Assembly: GCA_005772955.1 (NCBI GenBank)
Contig: SXID01000089.1
Coordinates: 1-47,458 of the forward strand
DNA from: Planctomycetia bacterium
GTDB taxonomy: Bacteria; Planctomycetota; Planctomycetia; Gemmatales; Gemmataceae
DNA: 47,458 nt
Direction of reading: 5' to 3'
Every line of letters begins with the position of its first letter. Position 1 is the first letter of the stretch. The notes under the pieces were generated by a model. That model saw only the letters and a program-made list of their open reading frames with translations, searched no databases and was not told the DNA's origin. The translations under genes were made by a program, and so were the position numbers. Shown piece by piece: positions 33,950 to 42,889 of the stretch.

Positions 33950-35656
33950 TCACTCACTCAACCGGCGGCCGAGGCGCTCGTGCAGCGCGGTTCGCACTGC
34001 GGAGTTGCCGTTGTACATCCCTCGGATGTCCAGTTCCGTTTGCGGCGACAGGTATTCGGATTCCGCCAGCGGTGACAGGTCGTCCACGTCGATCTCGTCG
34101 TTCATGCTCAGGTCGAGAACCTGGAACCGCGCGAGCCGCGGCGAGGACGCGAGTACATCCAGTACGTTCCGGCGCAGTTGGCACTGCGCGAGCCGAAGAC
34201 CAGAGAGACGCCAGTGCGGGGAGTTCAGCACCGCATCTACGCCATCGGCGGTGATGCGTGTGCCACTCACGGACAGCACGCGGAGGTTCGCGAGGTCGGG
34301 GCACTCCGCGAGCGACTTCAGCCCGGCATCCGTGATCGACTCGTGCTGTTCGGCTCCTTCCTGGTGGTACACGCTGTTGCCGTTGAGGTGCAGAGTGTGG
34401 AGTTTTTTGAATCGGCCGCTGCGAGCCAGCGCGCGGAGCGCCTCATCCGTCAGGTAGTTGGACGACAGGTCGAGGTAGGTGAGCGATCCGGCCCACTGCG
34501 ATTCACAGAGTTGTGCCACGCCGCCATCGCGCAGCCAGTTCTGCCCAACATCGAGAATGCCAAGTGCCGGCGAACCGGTCGCGGTGAAGAGCGGTTCGAG
34601 CGAGATTTCCGGCACCGAACCGTGTTGCGTCCGCAGCGATTCGGCCTGTGCCCAGAACCGTGAGCGGGCCAGCGCGTGGAGGTTCGCCATCGCGCTACCA
34701 CAGCCGTTCATCTGGAGCTGCCGAAGTTCGGAAAGCGAACCGCAGCCGAGGAGATTGTCGAGCGAGATACCGCCGAGCGGCGTGCCCGAGATGTCGAGTT
34801 CGCGGAGCTTGCACTTCGCGGCACGGAACGCCACCCAGCCGTCTGGCGCGATCTGGTTGTAGCGGAGATCGAGTGCCTTGAGTCGCTCGCAGCACGGCGC
34901 GGCGAGCAGGCCACCCAGGTCGTCCGCAGTGATCTGTGCGCCGGCCGCGGTCAACTCTTCGAGGCTGTTCTTGGTCCCGAGGGCGCGAACGAGTTCCCAC
35001 ACGTCGAGCCGGCCCTCGTCGTAATACTGTGCCGGTGCGCCGCAGCGGAGAACCTTCAGTTGGTCGCGGAACGGAGCGTAGCCCAACAACTCTGGCAGGT
35101 CGCCCAAGCCCGGCCTTGCGGTGAGGTCGAGTTCGCGAAGTTTCGTGAAGTTCGAGCGGCAGAGGAATTGACCGAGTTCGCCGATCGTCGTGTACCAGCC
35201 CGCGAGGTCGATCGCTTCGAGGCGGGCGAACCACCCCTTCCGACCCGCTTCGCGCAGATCTTCGATCATGTCCATCTGACCGCCTTGCACGCTCCACCGA
35301 CGGACCGGGTGTGCGGCGCACAGGTCGGAACCGGGGCCGAGCATGAAATACGGGTTGGCCGCGATCTCGTTCACGAACCCACGCTCGAATTCCCACTCCG
35401 TAAGCCCCTCCATGTCGTCGGGCGGGACACCGAGCCACGCGCATTCGTGTTCCGCGAGCAGGTCGTGTTCGCGGTCTTCGAGCGCGGCGCGTTGGGGATC
35501 GCCTTCGGGAATGCGCGCCCGTTCGACTTGCACGCGGATGAATTCCGCGCGTGCTGAGTCGCCCTCTTCGTCGAGGTAATCGGCGTAGACGAGGCGCGGT
35601 GTGTCCTCGTCGGGCATTTCACGGATCGCACGGAGCAGGGCGGCTTCGGTGGACAT
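33950..35656 (-). CDS. TIGR02996 / leucine-rich-repeat protein (upstream copy)
   Basis: 568 residues. It opens with a strong repeat-companion motif, LRAIREMPDEDTPRLVYADY with LDEEGDSARAEFIRVQ. Leucine-rich repeats follow from about 160 to 540 (LREL..LTARPGLGDLPELL, LKALDLRYNQIAPDGWVAFR, LTYLDLSSNYLTDEALRALA, LHTLHLNGNSVYH, LRVLSVSGTRITADGVDAVL). Repeats are less regular than in the next gene. The TGA stop lies within the other gene's possible GTGA start, suggesting coupled translation. Both are presumably paralogues from local duplication. Confidence 0.83.
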   Translation of the reverse strand: MSTEAALLRAIREMPDEDTPRLVYADYLDEEGDSARAEFIRVQVERARIPEGDPQRAALEDREHDLLAEHECAWLGVPPDDMEGLTEWEFERGFVNEIAANPYFMLGPGSDLCAAHPVRRWSVQGGQMDMIEDLREAGRKGWFARLEAIDLAGWYTTIGELGQFLCRSNFTKLRELDLTARPGLGDLPELLGYAPFRDQLKVLRCGAPAQYYDEGRLDVWELVRALGTKNSLEELTAAGAQITADDLGGLLAAPCCERLKALDLRYNQIAPDGWVAFRAAKCKLRELDISGTPLGGISLDNLLGCGSLSELRQLQMNGCGSAMANLHALARSRFWAQAESLRTQHGSVPEISLEPLFTATGSPALGILDVGQNWLRDGGVAQLCESQWAGSLTYLDLSSNYLTDEALRALARSGRFKKLHTLHLNGNSVYHQEGAEQHESITDAGLKSLAECPDLANLRVLSVSGTRITADGVDAVLNSPHWRLSGLRLAQCQLRRNVLDVLASSPRLARFQVLDLSMNDEIDVDDLSPLAESEYLSPQTELDIRGMYNGNSAVRTALHERLGRRLSE

Positions 35657-35701
35657 GCCTGGATGATAACAAACGCCCGCCGGGGAGCGAGGTGAGAAGA
35701 G

Positions 35702-36088
35702 CTATAGGAGTCCGGGTTCTTTCGGATCGATCGCGAGCGACCCGGTGAAACTCTTGAGCACTTCTACGACGAGTAAGTAGTGGTCGAAGTGCTCCATGAA
35801 GGGATCGGGCACGTCGGTCCAGATCTCGACGCGGCGGTCGGACGCGACCAACGCCTCGGCCTCGGCCGGTTCCACGCCCGCGAGGTGCTCGACCAGCCCT
35901 TCCGTTTCCAGTTGGATGTGCGCCCCCGCGACCAGCGCCAGCGCGATCCACCACTCACCCTTGCTGACGGTGATCTGATCCGCTTCGCGTGTGACGCCGA
36001 AGCTGGGGAACTTCGCGGTGAGCCGGGTGAGTGCCTCGTCAACGCTGAAGTCGGAATCGGGTCGGAGCAGGCCGAACGCGCGGTACAT
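35702..36088 (-). CDS. Hypothetical protein, 128 aa
   Basis: The product MYRAFGLLRPDSDFSVDEAL to VVEVLKSFTGSLAIDPKEPG looks like a real alpha-beta protein: strands ITVSKGEWWIALALVAGAHI and RVEIWTDVPDP, and helices VDEALTRLTAKFP and EEAEALV-like. I know no family for it. No signal peptide or membrane segment. It lies upstream of the LRR gene on the same strand, separated by 45 bases, and may share its transcript. Confidence 0.65.
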   Translation of the reverse strand: MYRAFGLLRPDSDFSVDEALTRLTAKFPSFGVTREADQITVSKGEWWIALALVAGAHIQLETEGLVEHLAGVEPAEAEALVASDRRVEIWTDVPDPFMEHFDHYLLVVEVLKSFTGSLAIDPKEPGLL

Positions 36089-36146
36089 GGTACACCCCCG
36101 TTGAGGAATCGGAGAGGAGCCTCCTGTATCCTACACTGGCGTTCGT

Positions 36147-36498
36147 CAGGCACGCACGATCTTCTCGCAACCCGCGGTGACGGGTTTGGTCGCGTTCCGG
36201 GTGTCGATAACGAACTGGCTGTGCCTCACAAGAAACCGGTAGTCGTAAACCGCGTGATCCGTGCCGATGAGCACGCAGTCCTGTGCGAGAGGTATTCCGC
36301 CGTGAGCGGCGCGCTCGTCATTGGTTCGAGGTGCGGCCAGTACCGCACTCGCGGCAGCGACGGTAAGTGCGCGTCGTTGTAACTGACACTCGCACCCTTC
36401 TTCAGCAGCAGGTCGAGCAACGCGAAACTCGGCGACTCGCGCGGGTCGTCAATGTCCTACTTGTACGCCACGCCGAGAATCGCGACCTTGCTCCCGCG
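36147..36498 (-). pseudogene. C-terminal remnant of a nucleotide-sugar dehydrogenase (UDP-glucose/UDP-GlcNAc type)
   Basis: Read on the minus strand, GSKVAILGVAYK is followed by an in-frame TAG (36459-36457), then DIDDPRESPSFALLDLLLKK, GASVSYNDAHLPSLPRVRYW and PLTAEYL. Near 36287 one base is lost and the frame changes to AQDCVLIGTDHAVYDYRFLV, VIDTRNATKPVTAGCEKIVR and stop. These match the UDP-binding C-terminal domain of the dehydrogenases that make sugar acids for polysaccharides. The stop, the frameshift and the absence of the N-terminal NAD domain prove decay. Repeats begin directly at its broken end. Confidence 0.78.
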
Positions 36499-36695
36499 GG
36501 ACGATTGCAAAGTCGTAGGCATCAGCGGACCAAGAGGTTGACCGCCTTGTCGATGTCCCAGTTGAGGGCATCAGGACGATTGCGAAGTAGTAGGCACACT
36601 CCGTGTGCCGTTCTTGGGTCTGTTGAAATCGTGGCGATTTGCTCGCTCGCAGCGACGGCACACGGAGTGTGCCTACTTCTTTGCAATCGTCCTGA
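36499..36695. repeat. Direct and inverted repeats around GGCACA-TGTGCC hairpins
   Basis: The unit GGACGATTGC(A/G)AAGT(C/A)GTAGGCA occurs twice in direct order (from 36499 and from 36573) and once inverted (about 36656-36694). The second and third units carry hairpin arms GGCACA and TGTGCC around CTCCG/CGGAG. The segment between the first two (36529-36568) reads LNWDIDKAVNLLVR on the minus strand and stops, possibly another gene fragment. The region then holds the upstream part of the cytochrome gene; no clear promoter was seen between 36696 and 36804. Confidence 0.8.
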
Positions 36696-36804
36696 GATTT
36701 CGCACGGAACGGTTGAACGCCCGCCCTACCGACTGCTACACTACTTATTCCTGCCCGACTTCGACCTCCGGCCTGCTTCAGTCCCTCCCGCGAGGTTCGC
36801 TTCC

Positions 36805-38241
36805 ATGCGGATTCGTTACGCGCTCGTTTCGCTCGCCGCTGTTGCACTCCCGGTCGCGGCTCGCGCCGAAGAACCGGCGAAGGTGAGTTACTACAAGGAC
36901 GTGCGGCCGATCTTCGCCCAGAACTGTAACGGCTGCCACCAGCCCGCGAAGCCGCTCGGCGGCTACGTGATGATCACCCACGCCGACCTGCTCAAGCCCG
37001 GCGAGCGCGGGAAGCCCGGCGTCGTCGCGGGGAAGCCTGCGATGAGTCACCTCATCGAGCAGATCAAGGTTCACGACAACGGCAAAGCCGAGATGCCGAA
37101 GAACCGCGACCCGCTCAATGTGATCCAGATCAAACTTATCACCGACTGGATCGCGCAAGGCGCGACCGACGACACCCCCGCGAGCGCGAAGGCGGTTGTG
37201 GTGGACGCGGCGAACCCGCCGAAGTACTCCGCTCCGCCGGTCGTGACCGCGCTCGCCTTTAACGGCGATGGCTCGCGTCTCGCGGTCACGGGCTATCACG
37301 AAATTCTGCTCTACGACACCGGTGAGTTCCAGCTTCAGTCGCGGCTCATCGGCATCTCGGAGCGTGTGCAGTCGATCGCGTACTCACCTGACGGGAAGAA
37401 ACTCGCTGCCGTCGGCGGCGCGCCGGGCCGCTTCGGTGAGGTTCAAGTCTGGAGTCCCGAAGGAGAGAAGCTGCTGGTATCCGCGCCAATCACGTTCGAC
37501 ACGCTCTACGGCGTTAGCTGGTCGCCGGACAATAAGTCGCTCGCGTTCGGTTGTTCGGACAACACCGTGCGCGCGGTGGACGCGATCAACGGGAAACAGA
37601 TTCTTCAGATGGGCACGCACTCGGACTGGGTGCTAGGCACTGTGTTTTCGCAAGACGGATTGCACCTCGTTTCCGTCGGCCGCGACATGAGCATGAAACT
37701 CACCGAGGTCGGCACGCAACGGTTCGTGGACAACGTGACCAGCATCACACCCGGCGCGCTCAAGGGCGGGCTGATGGCGGTAGACCGCCGACCACAGAAA
37801 GAAAAGAAGATGCAGAAGATCCCGGCCGACACACCGGGTGCGAAGCCGAACGTGTACGACGAGGTCATCATCGCCGGGTCCGACGGCAAGCCGCGGCTCT
37901 ATAAGATGCACCGCGAAGTGAAGCGTGAGATCGGCGACGACTCGAACCGCGTTCGCGAGTACGAGGCAATGACGGGCCGCATTTCGGCGGCGGCGTTTAA
38001 CACCGAGGGCACCAAGTTCGCCGCGGTCAGCAGCCTCGACGGAAAGGGCGAAGTCCGCGTGTACGACGCGACCAGCGGCGCGAAGGTAGTGTGCGAGAAG
38101 GTGACTGGCCCAGCGTACGCGGTCGCGTGGCATCCGAAGGGCAACATGATCGCTTCCGCCGGCTTCGACGGAACCGTGTGGCTGCACGACCCCGCCACCG
38201 GCAAGTTGCTGCACAGCTTTGTTGTGCTACCGAAGAAGTGA
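36805..38241 (+). CDS. Secreted cytochrome c domain / WD40-repeat protein
   Basis: 478 residues from ATG 36805. A signal peptide (MRIRYALVSLAAVALPVAAR) leads to a planctomycete cytochrome c domain with VRPIFAQNCNGCHQPAKPLG (heme site C41-N-G-C44-H45). From about 155 on there are WD40-type repeats: VTALAFNGDGSRLAVTGYHE, VQSIAYSPDGKKLAAVGGAP, LYGVSWSPDNKSLAFGCSDN and YAVAWHPKGNMIASAGFDGT. It is probably periplasmic. Its usual partner, a DUF1549/DUF1553 protein, follows 70 bases later on the same strand. Its upstream region lies in the repeat-bearing remnant locus. Confidence 0.88.
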   Translation: MRIRYALVSLAAVALPVAARAEEPAKVSYYKDVRPIFAQNCNGCHQPAKPLGGYVMITHADLLKPGERGKPGVVAGKPAMSHLIEQIKVHDNGKAEMPKNRDPLNVIQIKLITDWIAQGATDDTPASAKAVVVDAANPPKYSAPPVVTALAFNGDGSRLAVTGYHEILLYDTGEFQLQSRLIGISERVQSIAYSPDGKKLAAVGGAPGRFGEVQVWSPEGEKLLVSAPITFDTLYGVSWSPDNKSLAFGCSDNTVRAVDAINGKQILQMGTHSDWVLGTVFSQDGLHLVSVGRDMSMKLTEVGTQRFVDNVTSITPGALKGGLMAVDRRPQKEKKMQKIPADTPGAKPNVYDEVIIAGSDGKPRLYKMHREVKREIGDDSNRVREYEAMTGRISAAAFNTEGTKFAAVSSLDGKGEVRVYDATSGAKVVCEKVTGPAYAVAWHPKGNMIASAGFDGTVWLHDPATGKLLHSFVVLPKK

Positions 38242-38251
38242 TCCCGTTCTT

Positions 38252-38280
38252 CGCCCTCTCTCCCGCAAGGGGAGAGGGCG
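38252..38280. terminator. Hairpin between cytochrome and DUF1549 genes
   Basis: Arms CGCCCTCTC (38252-38260) and GAGAGGGCG (38272-38280) pair perfectly, with CCC/GGG inside the loop. It sits 10 bases after the cytochrome gene's stop. With no U-run, it may weaken rather than end transcription, or stabilise the message. It resembles a dispersed repeat. Confidence 0.5.
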
Positions 38281-38311
38281 AATACAACACACGCAACGCG
38301 AGACCTGTTCC

Positions 38312-41300
38312 ATGAAACTCTTCCGATACGTCGCCGCTGCTCTGCTGGTCGCGGTCGCGCTGCCGGCCTTCGCGCAAGAAAAGCTCCCTGATGGAGCGAA
38401 GGTCACGAAACTCGACGTTCACCCCCTGAAGGTCGAACTCAGCGGGCCGTTCGCGTACTCGCAACTGCTCGTCATCGCGACGCTCGACAATGGCGAGACC
38501 GTCGACGCGACGCGCATCGCGAAGATCACCACGCCGAAGACCGCCACCGTGAACGCGGTCGGGCTGGTGCGGCCGACCGCCGACGGAGTGGGGGAGATCG
38601 CGGTGTCCCTCGCGGGGCTTACCGCGAACATCCCGTTCGCCGCGAAGGACCTCGCCAAAGATACCCCGGTCAGTTTCGTGACCGACGTGCAACCGGTACT
38701 CGGCAAGCTCGGGTGCAACGCGGGCACCTGCCACGGGGCGCAGGCCGGCAAGAACGGCTTCAAGCTCTCGCTCCGCGGCTACGACGCGCTGTACGACTTC
38801 CGCGCGCTCACCGACGACCTCGAAGGCCGCCGGTTCAACCGGGCCGCGCCAGAGAAGAGCCTCATGTTACTCAAACCGGCCGGCGCGGTGCCGCACCACG
38901 GCGGCGTGACGATGACCGCCGCCGACCCAAACTACGAACTGGTCCGCCGGTGGATCGCGCAGGGCGTCAAACTCGACCTCGACGCGGTGCGCGTCAAGTC
39001 GCTCGAAATCTTCCCCAAGAACCCGTCGATCGGGCGCATCGGGCAGAAGGTGCAGTTCGCCGCGATCGCCACTTACACGGATGGCCGGCGGCGCGATGTG
39101 ACTGCCGAAACGTTCATCGACAGCAGCAACACCGAAGGCGCGACCATCGACAAGGCCGGGTTGGCCACGACGCTGCGCCGCGGCGAAACGACGATGCTCG
39201 CGCGCTACGAAGGCGCCTACGCCGCCAGCACCATTATCATCATGGGCGACCGCACCGGGTTCGCGTGGGAACCGCGACCGGTTCACAACTACATCGACGA
39301 CCTCGTTGACGCGAAGTTGAAGAAGGTGAAGGTTCAGGCGAGCGAACTGTCCGACGATGCCGCGTTCCTGCGCCGCGTCTACCTCGACCTCACAGGTTTG
39401 CCGCCGACTTCGGACCAGGTGCGTGCGTTCATCGAAGATAAACGCGAGAACCGTGCAAAGCGTGAAGCCGTGATCGACTCACTCGTGGGCGGCGATTCGT
39501 TCATCGAACACTGGTCGAACAAGTGGGCCGACATGCTTATGGTGAACCGCAAGTTCCTCGGGGATGTGGGTGCCACCGCGTTCCGCAAGTGGATCCGCGA
39601 CGCGGTCGCGGAGAACCGGCCCTATGACAAGTTCGCGTACCAGATCATCACCGCGGCCGGGTCGAACGTCGAAAGCCCGCCAGCATCGTACTACAAGACG
39701 CTCCGCACCCCCGACGCAGTGATGGAGAACACCACGCAGTTGTTCCTCGCGGTGCGGTTCAACTGCAACAAGTGCCACGACCACCCGTTCGAGAAGTGGA
39801 CGCAGGACCAATACTTCAGCCTCGCGGCGTACTTCGCGCAGGTCGGCCGCACGGAAGACCCGAAGTTCCGCGGGCAGAAGCTCGGCGGCACGGCGGTCGA
39901 GGGCGCGAAGCCGCTCGTCGAGGTTATCACTGACCTGAAGGCCGGCGAGATCAAGCACGACCGCACCGGCACTGACGCGACGGCGAGCTTCCCGTACCCG
40001 GTGGCCGCGGACCAGCTCGCCGGCGAGACACGCCGCGTCGCGGTCGCGAAGTGGATCACTTCGCCCCAGAACCAGTACTTCGCGAAGAGCTATGTGAACC
40101 GCGTGTGGAGCTACCTGCTCGGCATCGGCATCATCGAGCCGGTGGACGACATCCGCGCCGGCAACCCGGCCACGAACCCAGAGTTGCTGGACAAGTTGAC
40201 CGAGGATTTCGTGAAGAGCGGGTTCGACACGCAGAAGCTCATCAAGACCATCTGCAAGAGCCGCACGTATCAACTCTCGCTCGCGACGAACAAGTGGAAC
40301 AAGGACGACGAAATCAACTACGCGCACGCACTCGCGCGGCGGCTCCCGGCGGAAGTGTTGTTCGACAGTATCCACCGCGTGACTGGTTCGCAAACACGGC
40401 TCCCCGGTCTGCCCGCCGGTGCGCGTGCCGCGCAGTTGCTCGACAGCAACGTCGATCTGCCCGGTGGGTTCCTCGACCTGTTCAACAAGCCGGTGCGTGA
40501 AAGCTCCTGCGAGTGCGAGCGCGGCACTGGGCTGAACCTCGGGCCAATCCTGGCAATGGTGAACGGCCCGATCGTCGCGGACGCGATCAAGGATCCGAAC
40601 AACCGGCTCAACAAGTTCATCCAGAGCGAGAAAGACGACGGGAAGGCCGCCGACGAAATCTATCTCGCGGTGCTGAATCGCTTGCCGAACGCGAAGGAGC
40701 GCGCCGCGGCCATCGCCGCGATCCGCGCCGCTGCTGCTGATCACGCCGCACTGATGGCGGAGTTCAAGCCCAAGGTCGATGCGTTTGACAAGTACAACGC
40801 GACTCTCGACGCCAAACAGAAGGTGTGGGAGGATGGCCTCAAGGGACAGAAGCCGACCGCGTGGACCGTGCTCGACGTGCGCCGCGCGCAAGGGCAGACG
40901 CCCGATACCGTGCTGAAGGTAAACAAGGATGGATCGGTTCTCGCCACGGGGCGGGCACCGGAAACGGAGATCTACACCGTGTCCGGCCTGATCGAAACGG
41001 ACAAGCCGATCACCGCGATCCGGCTCGAAGCACTGTCCGATCCGACGCTGCCGCTGCAAGGGCCGGGCCGTGCAGACAACGCTAACTTCGTACTGAACGA
41101 GTTCCGGCTCACCTACAAGGCGCTCGACAAACCGGACGCGAACCCCGCTGCGATCAAGCTCACCGCGATCGACCAGATCTTCGCGCAGCAAGGGTTCCCG
41201 GCCGCGAACGCGGTGGACGCGAACCCGGCTACCGGGTGGGCCACGTCTCCGCGGTTCGGGGTGGATAACGCGGCGCTGTTCAAGTTCGAGAAGCCGGTGA

Positions 41301-41638
41301 GCGGCCCAGCCGGCGTGTACTTCACCGCGGTACTCGACCACCGCTTCGGGACCAAGCACAGTATCGGGAAGTTCCGCCTCTCCGTGACGACGGACGCGGC
41401 ACCGAAGTTGGGTGGCTCGCTGACGCCGGGCCAGATCGTGCTTCTCGACACGCCGGCCGACAAGCGAACGCAGGCGCAGAAGGACACGCTGCGTCAGATG
41501 TATCTGGCCCAGGACAAGGAGTACGTTCGGCTCGCGGCCGAAGCCGCGAACGCGCCGCCCTCCGACGCACGCGTTCTCGGCGCGCAAGACCTCGTTTGGG
41601 CGCTCATCAACAACCCGGCGTTCCTGTTCAACCACTAG
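38312..41638 (+). CDS. Secreted DUF1549/DUF1553 protein with heme-binding motifs
   Basis: 1108 residues from ATG 38312. Signal peptide MKLFRYVAAALLVAVALPAF. An immunoglobulin-like start is followed by GKLGCNAGTCHGAQAGKNGF (C135, C140, H141), a modified heme site with four residues between the cysteines, common in this family. DUF1549 starts near YIDDLVDAKLKKVKV, LDLTGLPPTSDQVRAF; it contains VRFNCNKCHDHPFEKWTQDQ, a normal CxxCH. DUF1553 follows (YVNRVWSYLLGIGIIEPVDD, ICKSRTYQLS). The region after about 780 is a beta sandwich (WTVLDVRRAQ, NFVLNEFRLTY). These proteins are abundant in planctomycetes and are thought to act in polymer degradation or electron transfer outside the cytoplasm. Confidence 0.92.
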   Translation: MKLFRYVAAALLVAVALPAFAQEKLPDGAKVTKLDVHPLKVELSGPFAYSQLLVIATLDNGETVDATRIAKITTPKTATVNAVGLVRPTADGVGEIAVSLAGLTANIPFAAKDLAKDTPVSFVTDVQPVLGKLGCNAGTCHGAQAGKNGFKLSLRGYDALYDFRALTDDLEGRRFNRAAPEKSLMLLKPAGAVPHHGGVTMTAADPNYELVRRWIAQGVKLDLDAVRVKSLEIFPKNPSIGRIGQKVQFAAIATYTDGRRRDVTAETFIDSSNTEGATIDKAGLATTLRRGETTMLARYEGAYAASTIIIMGDRTGFAWEPRPVHNYIDDLVDAKLKKVKVQASELSDDAAFLRRVYLDLTGLPPTSDQVRAFIEDKRENRAKREAVIDSLVGGDSFIEHWSNKWADMLMVNRKFLGDVGATAFRKWIRDAVAENRPYDKFAYQIITAAGSNVESPPASYYKTLRTPDAVMENTTQLFLAVRFNCNKCHDHPFEKWTQDQYFSLAAYFAQVGRTEDPKFRGQKLGGTAVEGAKPLVEVITDLKAGEIKHDRTGTDATASFPYPVAADQLAGETRRVAVAKWITSPQNQYFAKSYVNRVWSYLLGIGIIEPVDDIRAGNPATNPELLDKLTEDFVKSGFDTQKLIKTICKSRTYQLSLATNKWNKDDEINYAHALARRLPAEVLFDSIHRVTGSQTRLPGLPAGARAAQLLDSNVDLPGGFLDLFNKPVRESSCECERGTGLNLGPILAMVNGPIVADAIKDPNNRLNKFIQSEKDDGKAADEIYLAVLNRLPNAKERAAAIAAIRAAAADHAALMAEFKPKVDAFDKYNATLDAKQKVWEDGLKGQKPTAWTVLDVRRAQGQTPDTVLKVNKDGSVLATGRAPETEIYTVSGLIETDKPITAIRLEALSDPTLPLQGPGRADNANFVLNEFRLTYKALDKPDANPAAIKLTAIDQIFAQQGFPAANAVDANPATGWATSPRFGVDNAALFKFEKPVSGPAGVYFTAVLDHRFGTKHSIGKFRLSVTTDAAPKLGGSLTPGQIVLLDTPADKRTQAQKDTLRQMYLAQDKEYVRLAAEAANAPPSDARVLGAQDLVWALINNPAFLFNH

Positions 41639-41650
41639 GAGCGAAGAAGA

Positions 41651-41762
41651 CCTCTCCCCCAACCCCTCCCCTAAAAAGGGAGGGGAGCAAAGCAGCCTTC
41701 GAGTATCGCTCCCCACTATCTCTTGTTTGAAGCCCCTCCCTTCTTAGGGGAGGGGTTGGGGA
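41651..41762. repeat. Pyrimidine/purine inverted repeat upstream of the PilT-like gene
   Basis: The left arm CCCCAACCCCTCCCCT (about 41657-41672) is inverted at AGGGGAGGGGTTGGGG (41746-41761). A smaller pair, AAAGGGAGGGGAG (41676-41686) and CCCCTCCCTTCTTA (41734-41746), lies within. The right arm borders the ATG of the next gene at 41772. Confidence 0.78.
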
Positions 41763-41771
41763 GGGGTTCTG

Positions 41772-42842
41772 ATGATCGCCGAGAAACTGCGTCAGTGGCT
41801 CGAATGGGCGGTGCAGGCCGGTGCTTCCGATCTGCACGTGGTCGTCGGGCACCCGCCGGTGATTCGCGTTCACGGCGACCTCACCGAACTGCCGGAAGCA
41901 CCGCTCGCCGAGGACGAAGTCGAAACGCTACTCCTCTCCGCGTGTCCCGAAGACGCGCTTCAACGCCTCCAGTCACAGAAGAACGCGGACTTCTCCTTCG
42001 AGTGCCCGGTCACGGGGAAGGCGGCTCGCTTCCGCGCGACGCTGTTCCTCGCAGGCGGCGACACGGGTGGGTGCTTCCGCGTCATCCCGGACGCGATCCC
42101 CGATCTCGCGTGGGCCGGGTTTCCGTCTGATCTCGCGACGAAGTTGGTCGCGCTGCGCGACGGGTTGGTGATCGTGACCGGCGCGACCGGCTCCGGCAAA
42201 TCGACGACGCTCGCGATGGTCGTGAACCGGCTCAACAAGGCCGGTGGTTACCGCATCATCACGGTGGAAGAACCCGTTGAATATCAGTTCCCGCGCGAAC
42301 CGAACTCCGTCGTCACGCAGCGCGAGGTTGGCGGCGACGTGCTTTCGTTTGCCGATGGACTGAAGTACGGTTTGAGGCAAGACCCCGACGTGATTCTGGT
42401 TGGTGAGATTCGCGACCGCGAGACGGCACAGATGGCGCTCAGTGCGGCGGAGACGGGTCACCTCGTCTTCAGCACACTTCACACACGCGACGCGAAAGGC
42501 GCGATCACGCGGTTCCCGGACCTGTTCCCGCCGGACGCGCAGTCCGCGGTGCGCTCGCAACTCGCGATGAGCCTGCGTGCGATCGTGAGTCAGCGGCTCC
42601 TGCCCAGCATCCAGAAGACGCAAAAGCGGCATCTGGCGCTGGAGGTGATGTGGAACACGCACCCGATCGCGAACGCGATTCGCACCGGGAAGGTTGAGAG
42701 TATCGACAACTACATCCTGACCGGTCGCGACGAGGGAATGTACACGTGCGACGAGTCGGTGCGGTTGCTGTTGCGTGCGGGGAAGATCACGCGCACCGTC
42801 GCGGAGCAGAACGTCCGCGACGTGAAGTTCTTGAACCATTGA
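41772..42842 (+). CDS. PilT-type retraction ATPase
   Basis: 356 residues, normal for PilT/PilU. ASDLHVVVGHPPVIRVHGDL (N-terminal signature), Walker A GATGSGKSTT (137-146), Asp box ITVEEPVEYQF, Walker B DVILVGEIRDRETA and His box GHLVFSTLHT are all intact. The family's hexamers retract type IV pili by ATP hydrolysis at the inner membrane. No pilM-Q or pilB gene adjoins; it is a single gene between the DUF1549 gene and the Tat gene. Its ribosome-binding site GAGGGG (41761-41766) lies within the repeat's right arm. Confidence 0.9.
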   Translation: MIAEKLRQWLEWAVQAGASDLHVVVGHPPVIRVHGDLTELPEAPLAEDEVETLLLSACPEDALQRLQSQKNADFSFECPVTGKAARFRATLFLAGGDTGGCFRVIPDAIPDLAWAGFPSDLATKLVALRDGLVIVTGATGSGKSTTLAMVVNRLNKAGGYRIITVEEPVEYQFPREPNSVVTQREVGGDVLSFADGLKYGLRQDPDVILVGEIRDRETAQMALSAAETGHLVFSTLHTRDAKGAITRFPDLFPPDAQSAVRSQLAMSLRAIVSQRLLPSIQKTQKRHLALEVMWNTHPIANAIRTGKVESIDNYILTGRDEGMYTCDESVRLLLRAGKITRTVAEQNVRDVKFLNH

Positions 42843-42850
42843 GTTCCAAA

Positions 42851-42879
42851 GTAGTAGGCACATGCCGTGTGCCTACTAC
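42851..42879. terminator. Hairpin between convergent genes, GTAGTAGGCACA type
   Basis: A perfect 12-bp stem (42851-42862 with 42868-42879) closes loop TGCCG. It sits 8 bases after the PilT-type stop and 10 bases before the stop of the opposing gene, so it can act as a terminator in both directions. The stem matches the GTAGGCACA core of the repeats at 36573-36695. Confidence 0.65.
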
Positions 42880-42889
42880 GTTAACCACT

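Noticed and set aside
36713-36742. Candidate promoter TTGAAC - 18 bases - TACACT upstream of the cytochrome gene
   Set aside because: Only a loose match to a sigma-70 site, and planctomycete consensus is not well known to me; too weak to call.
39479-41716. 745-codon minus-strand frame
   Set aside because: Antisense shadow of the DUF1549/DUF1553 gene, caused by high GC at codon position 3.
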